A stretch of 64,000 nt of DNA from positions 1 to 64,000 of the forward strand of contig JBBDYN010000024.1 in NCBI GenBank assembly GCA_040901465.1. The letters are read 5' to 3'. Below are positions 48,728 to 57,498 of this stretch, piece after piece. Each line of letters starts with the position of its first letter. The stretch's first letter is position 1. This DNA is from JAUSIF01 sp040901465. GTDB lineage: Bacteria > Pseudomonadota > Alphaproteobacteria > Rhizobiales > Xanthobacteraceae. The notes below the pieces were generated by a model that was not told the origin of the DNA, did not search any database, and worked only from the letters and a program-made list of their open reading frames with translations. Position numbers and translations under genes: made by a program.

Positions 48728-49045
48728 TCAGACGGATTGTCCGAAAGTGTTGCGCGGCGGCTCATGGCCGAGAATTCGATGTCCGGCGTCGGTCAGCCTG
48801 CACACGAGCCAGTCAGCCTTGACCGGGTTGGGTCCCCAAAGCTCGGCCCAGCCATGCGCGATGCAGGCCTCGATGGTGCGTCGGGAAATTTCGCGCCCGT
48901 TCTCGTCGAACAGCGGCAGCTTGCCGCCGGGCTCGCGCAAACCACGCTCCAAATAGCGCCTTTGCGCCGCGGTCGGTTCGCCGGTTCCTTGTGGCGAATC
49001 TGGGGCGGAAGACCCTCCAAACCCTGCTGGCGCCTTTGTCTCCAT
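48728..49045 (-). CDS. Conserved hypothetical protein, winged-helix-like
   Basis: The 105-residue protein has an N-terminal low-complexity part (METKAPAGFGGSSAPDSPQG) and a compact C-terminal domain: QRRYLERGLREPGGKLPLFD, ENGREISRRTIEACIAHGWA, then LVCRLTDAGHRILG. The order helix-helix-'wing' with '(V/I)xRLTxxGxxxL' at the end is the usual look of a small winged-helix domain, so nucleic-acid binding is plausible but unproven. Such proteins are common in Bradyrhizobium-like genomes. The ATG at 49045 was chosen over a TTG at 49054. Confidence 0.62.
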   Translation of the reverse strand: METKAPAGFGGSSAPDSPQGTGEPTAAQRRYLERGLREPGGKLPLFDENGREISRRTIEACIAHGWAELWGPNPVKADWLVCRLTDAGHRILGHEPPRNTFGQSV

Positions 49046-49305
49046 GGTGAACAAGACGTTAACGATGTTTCTAAAGCTCGATCAATCGGCGTTCCCCGAC
49101 CGCCCGGACCGCGATAGGATATCCTAGCGGTGGACGGGTGTCCCGGCGTTTTGGCTCGCGTGCCTGATGCCGAAGGCGCAAAAATTGGCACATGCGGCGG
49201 ATTAAGCCCCAGGGCATCCGCCTGTGGCGATCCGGCCATTGCTTTCGGCCCGAGCGGCGTACCGCCGATCGTGGTTCAGCGTACGGCCCGGAGGCGCGGT
49301 CGAAC

Positions 49306-52300
49306 ATGGCGAAGAACCCGAGGAAGGCTCAGGACCCGACGCAGGCGGCGCTGTCGGCGATCGAGGAAGCGCTGCAAATCGGCGACTTGGTGCCCACGAA
49401 CGAACCGGCGGCAAATGACAAGCCGGCGACCGCGGACGAATCGCGCCGTCCGTCGCGCGACGCGTCATTCGCGCCCTTGCCTCCGTCTTCCGGCGCCATC
49501 CTCGACGAACCGCTCGGCGCGCGTCGCCGTGCGCCCGGCCGCCGCCTCGAGCGCGTCGCGCATTCGCCCGCCAATGACGATCGCCAATCGGTTGGACAGA
49601 TTCTTGCCGCGCTCCACGCGAAGCCGCCGCGCCTTCCTTACATCATCGCCGGCGTCGCTTCGGCGTGGTGGGTGGTCATGGCGCTGCTCATTGGCTATTC
49701 GCGCGCCTATCAGGACATCGCGCAAACGACGGGCCTCCTCGATCTCGTCGACCTTCCCTATTTCTGGCTGTTCTTCGCGACGCTGGTACTGCCGCCCATC
49801 CTGTTCTTCATCTTCGCCGCGATGGTTCGGCGCACGCAGGAAATGCGCCTCGTCTCCCGCGCCATGACCGAAGTCACGCTGCGGCTCGCCGAGCCCGAAG
49901 GCGTTTCCACCGACGCGATCGTGAGCGTGAGCCAGGCGATCCGCCGCGAAGTGGCGGCGCTCGGCGACGGCATTGAGCGCGCGATTGCGCGCGCTTCCGA
50001 GCTCGAAACCATGGTGCGCAGCGAGGTGGCGACGCTTGAGCGCGCTTATGATGAAAACGAATTGCGCGTGCGCGCGCTCGTCGACGAATTGCAGAGCGAG
50101 CGCGACGCCATCGTGTCGCACGGCACGCGCCTGCGCGAGGCCATCGGCAGCGCCCACGAGAGCTTCAGCTTCGACGTCGAGGGCGTGACCAATCGCATCG
50201 ACAGTACCCTCACCGAGGCGACCGACCGCATCAACACCGCCCTCAACGAGGCCGGCACCCGGGTCAGCGACAACTTCCTCTCGCAGGCCGAGAGCGCCCG
50301 CGCACAGATCGCGTCGGCGAGCGATATCGTGCTCGAGACGTTTGCCGGTCGCAGCGCAGATCTCGCCGAGCGTCTCGCCCAGATCGGCATCGAGGTCGCG
50401 AACGGCCTCGACTCGCGCGCCGCGCGCCTGACCGAAGCCATGAACGCTTCGATGGAAAAGATCACCGAGGCGATCGTCGGCAAAGGCAACGAGGTGCACG
50501 ACATCCTGACCGTGCGCTTGACCGCTGCCGAGGACGGCATCGCCCAGCGCGGCAACGAGATCGCCGACCGGATCGATGCCGACAGCACGGCCCTTGCCCG
50601 CCGTTTCACCGATGGGATGCAAGGCTTCGACAACACGATCAAGGTCCACAGCACCGGTGTGCTGGAGCAGATGACGCAGACCGTCGATCTGCTGAACGAG
50701 CACACGCGCACGGCGCTCACGAGCCTCGACGACCGCATGGCCGGCAAGATGCGGGAGACGAGCGAGGCGATCGACAGCCGCATCCAGCGCATCGAGCAGA
50801 CGATCGACGCCCGCACCCAGAACCTCAACGAGACGCTCGCCAACCGCACCCTCGAGCTCGCGCGCACCATTTCCGACAGTTCCAAGGTCGCGAGCGATGC
50901 GGTCGACAAGACCGTGGCCGGCATGGGCGAATACTTCGCGAACAAGGCGCGGGACATCGCCGTTACCATCTCCGACCGCGCCGAGGCCGTCGACCAGACG
51001 CTCGGCAAGCGCGCTCTGGAAATGACCGAAAACCTCGACAGCCGCATCAAGCGCTTCGAGGACCAGGTCGCGAACAAGCTGGTCGGCATCACCGACACGA
51101 TCGAGAGCCGCGGTCTGGCGCTCACCGATCAGCTCGTGACCAAGGTCGACGAGGTCGCGAAAAACCTCCGCATCGAGGCGACCGAGGTCGAGCGCACCCT
51201 CACTCAGCTCGGCGACCAGATGTCGAAAACGCTCGTCGAGCGCATGGGCGAGGCGGTCAAAGGCTTCGCCGATCAGACCACCCAGATCGCCGCCGCGCAC
51301 GACGCGATCCGCGAGAACGTGATGGGCTCGCTCGACAAGCTCCGCGAGTCGAACAACATCTTCAAGCAGATCCTGATCGGCGTCACCGATACGCTGGAGC
51401 CGCTGGAAAGCAATGTCGCGAAGCGCGTGACGGGTCTGCAGACGGCTTTCGAAAACACGGTCAGCTCGACACGTACGACCGTCGACTGGATCGACAACCA
51501 GATGCACGAGCTCCGCGATATCGCGGGCGGCGTGCTGCGCGATCTTTCCGCCCTCACCCAGCGCTTCGAGGGCCAGGGCCGCTATATCGCCACGGTCGCC
51601 GAAACGCTGAGCGAAACGCACGGCCGCATCGACCAATCGCTCACCGACCGCCGCGACGCCATCGAGCACATCATCCGCATGCTGGTCGAGCGCACCGCCG
51701 CGATCGAGGAGAACTTCGGCAGCCGCTCGCAGCAGATCGGCGAGCGTCTCGCCGCCTTCAACCGCCTCCTCCAGGAGTCTCTGCAGGCCGCCGAAGCCCG
51801 CGCCCACGAGATCGCGCGCCACGTAGCCGACTCCACGAACCAGATCACGCTCACGATCAACAAGCAGCACGAAGTCATCCGCAACGCCTATTCCGAGGAG
51901 CGCGGGCGGACTGCCACCGCGCTCAAGTCGACCTACGAAGAGTCGATGGATGAGATGAAGCAGATGTTCACCGAGCTGCAGGAACGCTTCACCGATACCG
52001 CGCGCGAAGTGCGCGAGGTGGCGCAGGAAGTGCAGGGCTCGCTCGAACAGACCCGCGTCGAGTTGAAGCGCGGAGTGTTGGAACTTCCGCACGAGACGCG
52101 CGAAAGCGCCGAAGCCATGCGCCGCGTGGTCGCCGACCAGCTCAAGGCTCTTTCCGAGCTCAACGAGATCGTGACGCGCCACGCGCGCGATATCGAAGTG
52201 GTCGAGCCGGGCGCGAGCGTCGCGCGTTACGCAAGCCACGGCGAAACCGCCGGCGAGCCGCGCCAGCGCGCCGCGGCGGCGCGCGGCGAGCCGATCGAAT

Positions 52301-52815
52301 TCCGCCGCGCCCGGCCGGCGGCCGATGCGCGGCGTACCCCTCCTCGCGAGGTACCTCCCGCGCGCGCGGAGCCGCGCGACGATGGTGAACGCGGCGGGTG
52401 GCTCACCGATCTTCTCGTGCGCTCGACGCGCGATGACGAAGAGGAACAACGCGGCAACGGTTCGTCGCCGCACGCAATCGAGTCGCTCGACTCGCTCTCC
52501 GTCGACATCGCCCGCATGATCGACCACGACGCCGCCGTTGACTTGTGGGACCGTCACCAGCGCGGCGAGCGCAACGTGTTCACGCGCCGGCTTTACACGG
52601 CGCAGGGACAGAAGACCTTCGACGAAATCCGCCGCCGCTATCGCAAGAGCACCGATTTCCGTGAGACCGTTGATCGTTATATCGACGAGTTCGAGCGGCT
52701 GCTCGAGCAGGTCTCGCGCGACGACCGCGGCCAGATCCTGTCGAAGACCTACCTCACGTCCGACACCGGCAAGGTCTACACGCTCCTCGCGCACGCGGCC
52801 GGGCGGCTCAACTGA
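49306..52815 (+). CDS. Giant membrane-anchored coiled-coil protein
   Basis: The 1169-residue protein has a ~110-residue hydrophilic N-terminus, two membrane helices (IIAGVASAWWVVMALLIGYS and YFWLFFATLVLPPILFFIFA), then about 750 residues of nearly unbroken helix with recurring E/R/A/T patterns (GRSADLAERLAQIGIEVANG, SEAIDSRIQRIEQTIDARTQ). A linker rich in Arg and Pro follows, then a ~130-residue globular end (LDSLSVDIARMIDHDAAVDL, NVFTRRLYTAQGQKTFDEIR, YIDEFERLLEQVSRD). This architecture is found in Hyphomicrobiales, where automatic annotation calls it kinesin-like or apolipoprotein-like; the actual role is unknown, and an envelope or cell-pole scaffold is my inference. The ATG at 49306 follows GGAGG by 11 bases. 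Confidence 0.8.
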   Translation: MAKNPRKAQDPTQAALSAIEEALQIGDLVPTNEPAANDKPATADESRRPSRDASFAPLPPSSGAILDEPLGARRRAPGRRLERVAHSPANDDRQSVGQILAALHAKPPRLPYIIAGVASAWWVVMALLIGYSRAYQDIAQTTGLLDLVDLPYFWLFFATLVLPPILFFIFAAMVRRTQEMRLVSRAMTEVTLRLAEPEGVSTDAIVSVSQAIRREVAALGDGIERAIARASELETMVRSEVATLERAYDENELRVRALVDELQSERDAIVSHGTRLREAIGSAHESFSFDVEGVTNRIDSTLTEATDRINTALNEAGTRVSDNFLSQAESARAQIASASDIVLETFAGRSADLAERLAQIGIEVANGLDSRAARLTEAMNASMEKITEAIVGKGNEVHDILTVRLTAAEDGIAQRGNEIADRIDADSTALARRFTDGMQGFDNTIKVHSTGVLEQMTQTVDLLNEHTRTALTSLDDRMAGKMRETSEAIDSRIQRIEQTIDARTQNLNETLANRTLELARTISDSSKVASDAVDKTVAGMGEYFANKARDIAVTISDRAEAVDQTLGKRALEMTENLDSRIKRFEDQVANKLVGITDTIESRGLALTDQLVTKVDEVAKNLRIEATEVERTLTQLGDQMSKTLVERMGEAVKGFADQTTQIAAAHDAIRENVMGSLDKLRESNNIFKQILIGVTDTLEPLESNVAKRVTGLQTAFENTVSSTRTTVDWIDNQMHELRDIAGGVLRDLSALTQRFEGQGRYIATVAETLSETHGRIDQSLTDRRDAIEHIIRMLVERTAAIEENFGSRSQQIGERLAAFNRLLQESLQAAEARAHEIARHVADSTNQITLTINKQHEVIRNAYSEERGRTATALKSTYEESMDEMKQMFTELQERFTDTAREVREVAQEVQGSLEQTRVELKRGVLELPHETRESAEAMRRVVADQLKALSELNEIVTRHARDIEVVEPGASVARYASHGETAGEPRQRAAAARGEPIEFRRARPAADARRTPPREVPPARAEPRDDGERGGWLTDLLVRSTRDDEEEQRGNGSSPHAIESLDSLSVDIARMIDHDAAVDLWDRHQRGERNVFTRRLYTAQGQKTFDEIRRRYRKSTDFRETVDRYIDEFERLLEQVSRDDRGQILSKTYLTSDTGKVYTLLAHAAGRLN

Positions 52816-52829
52816 CGCCTCCAAAAATC

Positions 52830-52916
52830 GTCATGCCCGGCCTTGTGCCGGGCATCCACGCCTTTCTTGATGCGTCGCTCTAAGTCGTGGATGGCCGGGA
52901 CAAGCCCGGCCATGAC
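52830..52916. repeat. Composite palindromic repeat between convergent genes
   Basis: Palindrome 1 is ATGCCCGGC-CTTGT-GCCGGGCAT (52833-52855); palindrome 2 is ATGGCCGGG-ACAAG-CCCGGCCAT (52891-52913). Both are bounded by GTC/GAC, and CCACG and CGTGG between them can pair as well. It fills the gap between the coiled-coil gene (+) and the DUF6644-like gene (-), where it could end transcription from both sides. Confidence 0.88.
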
Positions 52917-52921
52917 AGAAA

Positions 52922-53416
52922 CTACAAATACGCAATCAACCTGCCGATCGTCGGCACCGCGATCCAGATCGCGATCGATGCGACGACCTGCGCAACGCCA
53001 AGCCCAGGTGGCCTTGCATCCCAGCCGCCGACCTGCCCTCCCCACTTCAGCCGAAACAGCGCCGCGTTCGCGACCCCGATCGCCACGAGCGCGAGTTTGA
53101 TTTGCAGGAGCGGATTGGCCGCAAGCGGCCCCGCGTCGGCGATGAACAGGACCAGGCCGCCCGGCACGAGCAACAATATCCCCGCCACCGCGAACGGCGT
53201 GAGCAAACGCGACGCGGATTGCAAACTCACATGTCTGCGGGCGAACCCTAGAAACCGGAAATCGAGCGCCACGATCGAGCCCACGAGCAGCGCCATGCCG
53301 AGCACGTGGATCACGTTGCCGAACGGGTAGATCCACATCGAATGCCGGATCGCGATCCCGAGTTCGGAGTTCTGGATCGCAACCGCCCAGAGCGGCCAGC
53401 TCTCGGAAGCCTCCAT
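52922..53416 (-). CDS. DUF6644-like membrane protein
   Basis: The 164-residue protein has four membrane helices: MWIYPFGNVIHVLGMALLVG, IVALDFRFLGF (short), LLTPFAVAGILLLVPGGLVL, LLQIKLALVAIGVANAALF and VVASIAIWIAVPTIGRLIAY. The first helix carries a conserved His (IHVLG) and the loop FLGFARRHVSLQSASRLLTP is typical of the DUF6644/DUF2214-like group. The function is unknown. Its ATG overlaps the stop of the DUF6152 gene by one base (TGATG), so the two are co-translated. Such pairs often occur together, perhaps for metal or cytochrome-related functions in the envelope. Confidence 0.75.
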   Translation of the reverse strand: MEASESWPLWAVAIQNSELGIAIRHSMWIYPFGNVIHVLGMALLVGSIVALDFRFLGFARRHVSLQSASRLLTPFAVAGILLLVPGGLVLFIADAGPLAANPLLQIKLALVAIGVANAALFRLKWGGQVGGWDARPPGLGVAQVVASIAIWIAVPTIGRLIAYL

Positions 53417-53766
53417 CAACGCATCTCGATGACGCGGCTGCCGACCGTCACCCGCTCGGCACGCATCTCGTTCTGGCGCACCGTGCTCGGATAGCCCTCG
53501 GCCTTGATGCGCTTGCCGACCGCGACGTCCTGGCGCTCAAGCCCGCGCGTCTGCATGCGCGACGGCGGCGCGAGCGTCGTGGTCCAGCGCACGCCGTTCA
53601 ACTCGATAACCATTTCACCGTGCGGAAATTCGTAGCTCGATTGCAGGATGGGGCCGTCGAGCACGATCGTCTTGCTCGCGTCGTAACTGCCCCAGCCGTG
53701 ATGGGCGGCCGCGGCGCCCGCCGCAAGCACCACCGCAATTCCAATGCCCGTGGAGATCAATCGCAT
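53416..53766 (-). CDS. DUF6152 family exported protein
   Basis: The 116-residue protein has a signal peptide (MRLISTGIGIAVVLAAGAAA, cleavage after AAA) and a mature part beginning HHGWGSYDASKTIVLDGPIL. It continues YEFPHGEMVIELNGVRWTTT, MQTRGLERQDVAVGKRIKAE and GYPSTVRQNEMRAERVTV. The HHGW start and the OB-like strand pattern are the DUF6152 signature; the N-terminal histidines of the mature protein might bind metal. The ATG at 53766 gives the signal peptide at the very start. The next gene (DUF6644-like) overlaps its stop. Confidence 0.8.
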   Translation of the reverse strand: MRLISTGIGIAVVLAAGAAAAHHGWGSYDASKTIVLDGPILQSSYEFPHGEMVIELNGVRWTTTLAPPSRMQTRGLERQDVAVGKRIKAEGYPSTVRQNEMRAERVTVGSRVIEMR

Positions 53767-53859
53767 GGTTGACCCTCGATCTCTTTCTGCACCCGCGGAC
53801 TGCTTTGTAGCACGCCGGGCCACGCCGGATGGCCGGATAACAGGCTTTTGACCTTTCAT

Positions 53860-53958
53860 GTCATTCCGGGACGGCCCGAAGGGCCGGGCCCGGATTCCAC
53901 CCGCTTGCTCGGTGTTCATGGATTCCGGGCCCGCCGCTTCGCGGCGTCTCGGAATGAC
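53860..53958. repeat. Second-type composite palindrome (GTCATTCC...GGAATGAC)
   Basis: The outer arms GTCATTCCGGGACG (53860 on) and GCGTCTCGGAATGAC (to 53958) enclose GGCCCGAAGGGCC and GCCGCTTCGCGGC hairpins, plus GGGCCCGGATTCCA / TGGATTCCGGGCCC as a long inner pair. It lies between the DUF6152 gene start and the lipoprotein gene stop (both minus). The family is distinct from the CTTGT palindromes. Confidence 0.85.
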
Positions 53959-53964
53959 AGACCA

Positions 53965-54585
53965 TCAGATCTTGGTCGAGGTCCAGCGCACGAGGTCGAT
54001 CAGAACGATCCCGAACGCGGTGTTGATGGCGGCCGTGGCCGACGGACCGTCCACCGAGGAAGTCTCGGCGCGCGCGCTGAAAACCTGCGCCGCCACGACG
54101 CGCCCCGTCCGCTCGTTCACGATCCGCGCGGAAATGTCGACGAGCGCCGTGGGCTCGCCCGCGACCAGCACCCCGAATTCGCGAAGTTCTGTAACCAATT
54201 GAAAGTCTGATCTAAATTGACCACCCCCGCGCACAACCGCGCGGATGCGCTTGCCGTTCTCGAACGCCTCCACGATCCGCGCCTGGACGATCCGCGGCAG
54301 CCGGTCGGACCATCGCGCACCGCCGAGATAATTGATCACGCCCGGCGACGGCTGCACGACCACGCGCTCGCTGTCGAGCGCCTGCAACGCGGTCGGCAGC
54401 GCGACGGAAAGCGAGCCGCGCGCGGCCCGCACGTCGCCGAACTCCTTCGGCGCGATCAGTTCGAAGGTCTGTAACCCGCTGTCGCCGCCGGCACAGCCAA
54501 AAAGCGAGAGCGCGATCAAGACAGCGGACAAAACGCCCGCACGATGGCGATACTCAAAACCTGACACACGGACCCCCGGCCTCAC
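53965..54585 (-). CDS. ABC-type transport auxiliary lipoprotein (Mla/PqiC-like)
   Basis: The 206-residue product is a lipoprotein: the hydrophobic segment VLSAVLIALSLFGC ends in a lipobox cysteine, then AGGDSGLQTFELIAP. The domain is the ABC_trans_aux/PqiC type (LPTALQALDSERVVVQPSPG, INYLGGARWSDRLPRIVQAR, IVEAFENGKRIRAV, FSARAETSSVDGPSATAAIN), which binds lipid or supports MCE proteins at the outer membrane. It is the last gene of a four-gene MCE operon and follows the MlaD-like gene by 15 bases. The start is GTG at 54585; an internal GTG six codons on is possible. Confidence 0.87.
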   Translation of the reverse strand: MRPGVRVSGFEYRHRAGVLSAVLIALSLFGCAGGDSGLQTFELIAPKEFGDVRAARGSLSVALPTALQALDSERVVVQPSPGVINYLGGARWSDRLPRIVQARIVEAFENGKRIRAVVRGGGQFRSDFQLVTELREFGVLVAGEPTALVDISARIVNERTGRVVAAQVFSARAETSSVDGPSATAAINTAFGIVLIDLVRWTSTKI

Positions 54586-54600
54586 GGGCTCGTACTTGCC

Positions 54601-55527
54601 TTAACGCGGATTGTATTCGGGAACTCCCCCGCTGCTGCTCGCGCCGCCGCCGAACAGAAATTGCCCCGGATTGCGTTCCAGATTGCGCACCACGCGTTCG
54701 ATCTCGCCAACCGTGCGGCGCGCATCGACCGCGAGCGCGTGATATTCGCGCAACGCCGACGGCGCCGACTTACTGAGACTGTCGGCGAGCTCGCGCACGG
54801 ACTTGGCCGCGGACGAGGCGTTCGCCATGAAGCCCTGATTTTCCTTGTCGCCGGTGAACCCTTGCACCGAAGTCAGCACGCTGTCGAAGCGGTCTGCCAT
54901 CTTGTTCAGCTTGGCCGCAAGCTCGGCCGCGTTGGAGATGAGAGTATCGGCGTCTTGCGAGCGCGCGGACAGGACGCTCGTGAACTGCGAAATGTCCTTG
55001 ATCGCCTGATCGAGCCGGTCCTCGTTGTCGCCGAGCAGCCGGTCGATGCGCATTGCGATCGAGTCGATGCGGCCCATGATCTGCTTCGCGCCGGTCATGA
55101 GATCCTGAATTTGTCCACCCTCGGCAAGCATGCGCGGCGGCGCGCCCGCCTGCGCCACGAGCGGCGGAGCGTCCATGCGGCCGCCCGTCATCGCGACCGA
55201 GGCGATGCCCGTGAGCCCTTGGTATTCGAGGCTTGCGCGCGTGTCGGAACGGATCGGCACGCTCGCGGCGAGGCCGACCGTCACGACGACCTTGCGCGGG
55301 TCGGTCTTGTCGAGCCTGAGCGCGCTCACTTCGCCGACGCGGATGCCGTTGAAATTCACCGGCGCGCCGGGCCGCAACCCGGAAACCGAGCTGTCGAACA
55401 CGATCTCGTAGTTGGCGCGCCCGCCCATGTCGCCGACCCGCTCGATCCACCAGACGAACGCAAACGCGCCGAACACGACGGCGAGCGTGAAGATGCCGAT
55501 GAGTACGTAGTTTGCCCGTGTTTCCAT
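54601..55527 (-). CDS. MlaD-like MCE substrate-binding protein
   Basis: The 308-residue protein has one N-terminal helix (YVLIGIFTLAVVFGAFAFVW) and an MCE domain (ANYEIVFDSSVSGLRPGAPV, NFNGIRVGEVSALRLDKTDP, LEYQGLTGIASVAMTGGR). A long helical tail follows (DRLDQAIKDISQFTSVLSAR, AAELAAKLNKMADRFDSVL) that would form the central tube of a hexameric MCE ring. It ferries phospholipids through the periplasm in the Mla-type system. The C-terminal tail is Gly/Ser-rich. It lies 24 bases after the ATPase gene and 15 before the lipoprotein gene. Confidence 0.92.
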   Translation of the reverse strand: METRANYVLIGIFTLAVVFGAFAFVWWIERVGDMGGRANYEIVFDSSVSGLRPGAPVNFNGIRVGEVSALRLDKTDPRKVVVTVGLAASVPIRSDTRASLEYQGLTGIASVAMTGGRMDAPPLVAQAGAPPRMLAEGGQIQDLMTGAKQIMGRIDSIAMRIDRLLGDNEDRLDQAIKDISQFTSVLSARSQDADTLISNAAELAAKLNKMADRFDSVLTSVQGFTGDKENQGFMANASSAAKSVRELADSLSKSAPSALREYHALAVDARRTVGEIERVVRNLERNPGQFLFGGGASSSGGVPEYNPR

Positions 55528-55551
55528 GACGCCTTCCGACTGTTCAACCGA

Positions 55552-56355
55552 TCAGGCTTCCGTGCCTGCCCTTGCTTGCGCTCGCTTGCCGTGGAAATAG
55601 GCCCGCAGCCACGGGTGCTGCGCTTCGAGCATATTCTCGATCGGGCCCTCTGCGATCACCTTGCCGTCGGCCAACGCGATGATGCGGTCGCAGGCCGTAT
55701 AAAGACTGTCCAGATCATGGGTTACCATGAAAACGGTGAGCCCCAAAGTTTCCTGCAGCGCGATGATCAGCGCATCAAAATCGCCGGCGCTGATCGGGTC
55801 GAGGCCCGAGGTCGGCTCGTCGAGGAACAGGATTTCCGGATCGAGCGCGAGCGCGCGCGCAAGTGCCACGCGCTTCACCATGCCGCCGGAAAGTTCCGAC
55901 GGCATCTTGTCGAGCACGTCGCGTTGCAGGCCCACCATTTCGAGCTTGGCGAGCGCGATCTCCTCGAGCAGACGGTGTGAGAGCTTGAGATTTTCCCGCA
56001 TCGGGAATTGCACGTTCTGCCGCACGGTGAGCGAGGAAAACAGCGCCCCGCCCTGGAACAGTACGCCCCAGCGCCGCTCGATCGCCTGCCGTTCGCGCTC
56101 CTCGATCTTGTCGAGATCCTGACCGAACACTTCGATGGTGCCGCGCCATTTCGGCAGCAGGCCAATGAGGGAGCGGGTCAGCACTGACTTGCCGCCACCC
56201 GATGCGCCGACGAGGCCGATCACATCGCCATGCTTGATGTCGAGATCGACGCCTTTCAGCACCGGCACGCCGTGAAAGCCGACCTCGAGCCCGCGCACGC
56301 GGATGACGCTCTGCGCGTTCGCTCCGTTGTGGCCGTTGGTTTTCGACTTTGCCAC
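55552..56355 (-). CDS. MlaF-like ABC transporter ATPase
   Basis: The 267-residue ATPase powers the MCE transporter. Walker A is GLVGASGGGKSVLTRSLIG, the signature is MPSELSGGMVKRVALARALA, Walker B is PEILFLDEPTSGLDPISAG and the switch His is in MVTHDLDSLYTACDRIIALA. GQDLDKIEERERQAIERRWG and LFQGGALFSSLTVRQNVQFP are typical of the MlaF/Ttg2A subgroup. The start is GTG at 56355, 3 bases after the permease stop, so translation is coupled. A ~12-residue hydrophilic lead precedes the domain. Confidence 0.93.
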   Translation of the reverse strand: MAKSKTNGHNGANAQSVIRVRGLEVGFHGVPVLKGVDLDIKHGDVIGLVGASGGGKSVLTRSLIGLLPKWRGTIEVFGQDLDKIEERERQAIERRWGVLFQGGALFSSLTVRQNVQFPMRENLKLSHRLLEEIALAKLEMVGLQRDVLDKMPSELSGGMVKRVALARALALDPEILFLDEPTSGLDPISAGDFDALIIALQETLGLTVFMVTHDLDSLYTACDRIIALADGKVIAEGPIENMLEAQHPWLRAYFHGKRAQARAGTEA

Positions 56356-56358
56356 GGC

Positions 56359-57498
56359 TCACTTCCCGATCGCGGCGAAGAACACCGCAAAGAAACCGTC
56401 GAGCACGATCACGAGGAAAATCGACTTCACCACGGAATTCGTGGTGTGCTCGCCGAGCGACTCCGAGCTCCCCTCGACGCGCAATCCTTCGACGCAGGCG
56501 ATCAGGCCGATCACCGCCGCCATGAACGGCGCCTTGAGAATGCCGACCTCGAGCGTATCGAGCGTCACCGCCTCGCGCAGGCGGTCCATGAATACTTCCG
56601 GCGGGAAGCCGCCATAGACCCAGGACACGAGCCCGCCGCCGACGAGCGCTGCAAGGCTTCCGAGCACGGTGAGCAGCGGCAGCGCGACGATCAGCGCGAT
56701 CAGCCGCGGCAGGATCAGGACTTCCACCGGATCGAAGCCCATGACCCGGAGCGCGTCCATCTCCTCGCGCATCTTCATGGAGCCGAGCTCGGCCGTGTAG
56801 GCGCTGCCCGAGCGGCCTGCGAGCATGATGGAAACGATCAAGACGCCCACTTCGCGCAGCACCAGAACGCCGACCATGTCGACGACGAAGGTCTCCGCGC
56901 CAAAGCGGCGGAAATGGAAAATGCCCTGCTGCGCCAGGATCGCGCCGATCAGGAAATTGATGAGCAGGATGATCGGCACCGCGCGATAGCCGACGCGGTC
57001 GAGATGATGCACGATCGAAATGAAGCGGAGCCGCCTTGGCGCAAGCGCCACGCGTCCGCCCGCGATCATCACCTCGCCGAGAAAACGCATGATCGCGGAA
57101 AAATCTTTTCCAGTTTCCGCGACCGCGATGCCGATGTGCTCGAGCGCGTCGTGCAGCGCGCGCTTGTGCGGATGCGGATGCGGCGGCTCCTTGTTGGAGA
57201 TCGCCACTTCATCGAGCAGCACTTTGAAGCGCGGATCGATGCCGACGATCTCGGCGCTGATGCGCACATCGCCCGCCGTGCGGCGCAGCCGCTCGATCAG
57301 CCAGGCGCCGACCGTGTCGAGACGCTCGAGATGCGCGAGATTGATTTCGACGCGGTCGACCGCGTGGCGCTTCTGGTAGATGCCTTCGAGCAGCGCCTCG
57401 ATCTCGCCCGCCCGCGCGGCGACCCAGCCGCCGGCCGCGTCGAGCACGAGCCGCCTGCCGTCCACATGCACGTTGAGAAGCGAACTCTCGGCCGCCAC
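56359..57498 (-). CDS. MlaE-like permease with N-terminal STAS-like domain
   Basis: The 379-residue protein fuses a STAS-like domain (residues ~1-100: VDGRRLVLDAAGGWVAARAG, AVDRVEINLAHLERLDTVGA) to an MlaE permease. The latter has VPIILLINFLIGAILAQQGI, the conserved LVLREVGVLIVSIMLAGRSG and SAYTAELGSMKMREEMDALR coupling region, and the helices LPRLIALIVALPLLTVLGSL and MAAVIGLIACVEGLRVEGSS. In E. coli the STAS protein is separate (MlaB); fusion is common in alphaproteobacteria. A GTG at 57498 with GAGGA 9 bases upstream is preferred; a TTG at 57525 is an alternative. It is the first gene of the operon. Confidence 0.9.
   Translation of the reverse strand: MAAESSLLNVHVDGRRLVLDAAGGWVAARAGEIEALLEGIYQKRHAVDRVEINLAHLERLDTVGAWLIERLRRTAGDVRISAEIVGIDPRFKVLLDEVAISNKEPPHPHPHKRALHDALEHIGIAVAETGKDFSAIMRFLGEVMIAGGRVALAPRRLRFISIVHHLDRVGYRAVPIILLINFLIGAILAQQGIFHFRRFGAETFVVDMVGVLVLREVGVLIVSIMLAGRSGSAYTAELGSMKMREEMDALRVMGFDPVEVLILPRLIALIVALPLLTVLGSLAALVGGGLVSWVYGGFPPEVFMDRLREAVTLDTLEVGILKAPFMAAVIGLIACVEGLRVEGSSESLGEHTTNSVVKSIFLVIVLDGFFAVFFAAIGK

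Noticed and set aside
49465..52824. 1119-codon open frame opposite the coiled-coil gene
   Set aside because: High-GC shadow: composition follows the codon pattern of the plus-strand gene. The product has no domain, and the real gene has membrane helices and a ribosome-binding site.
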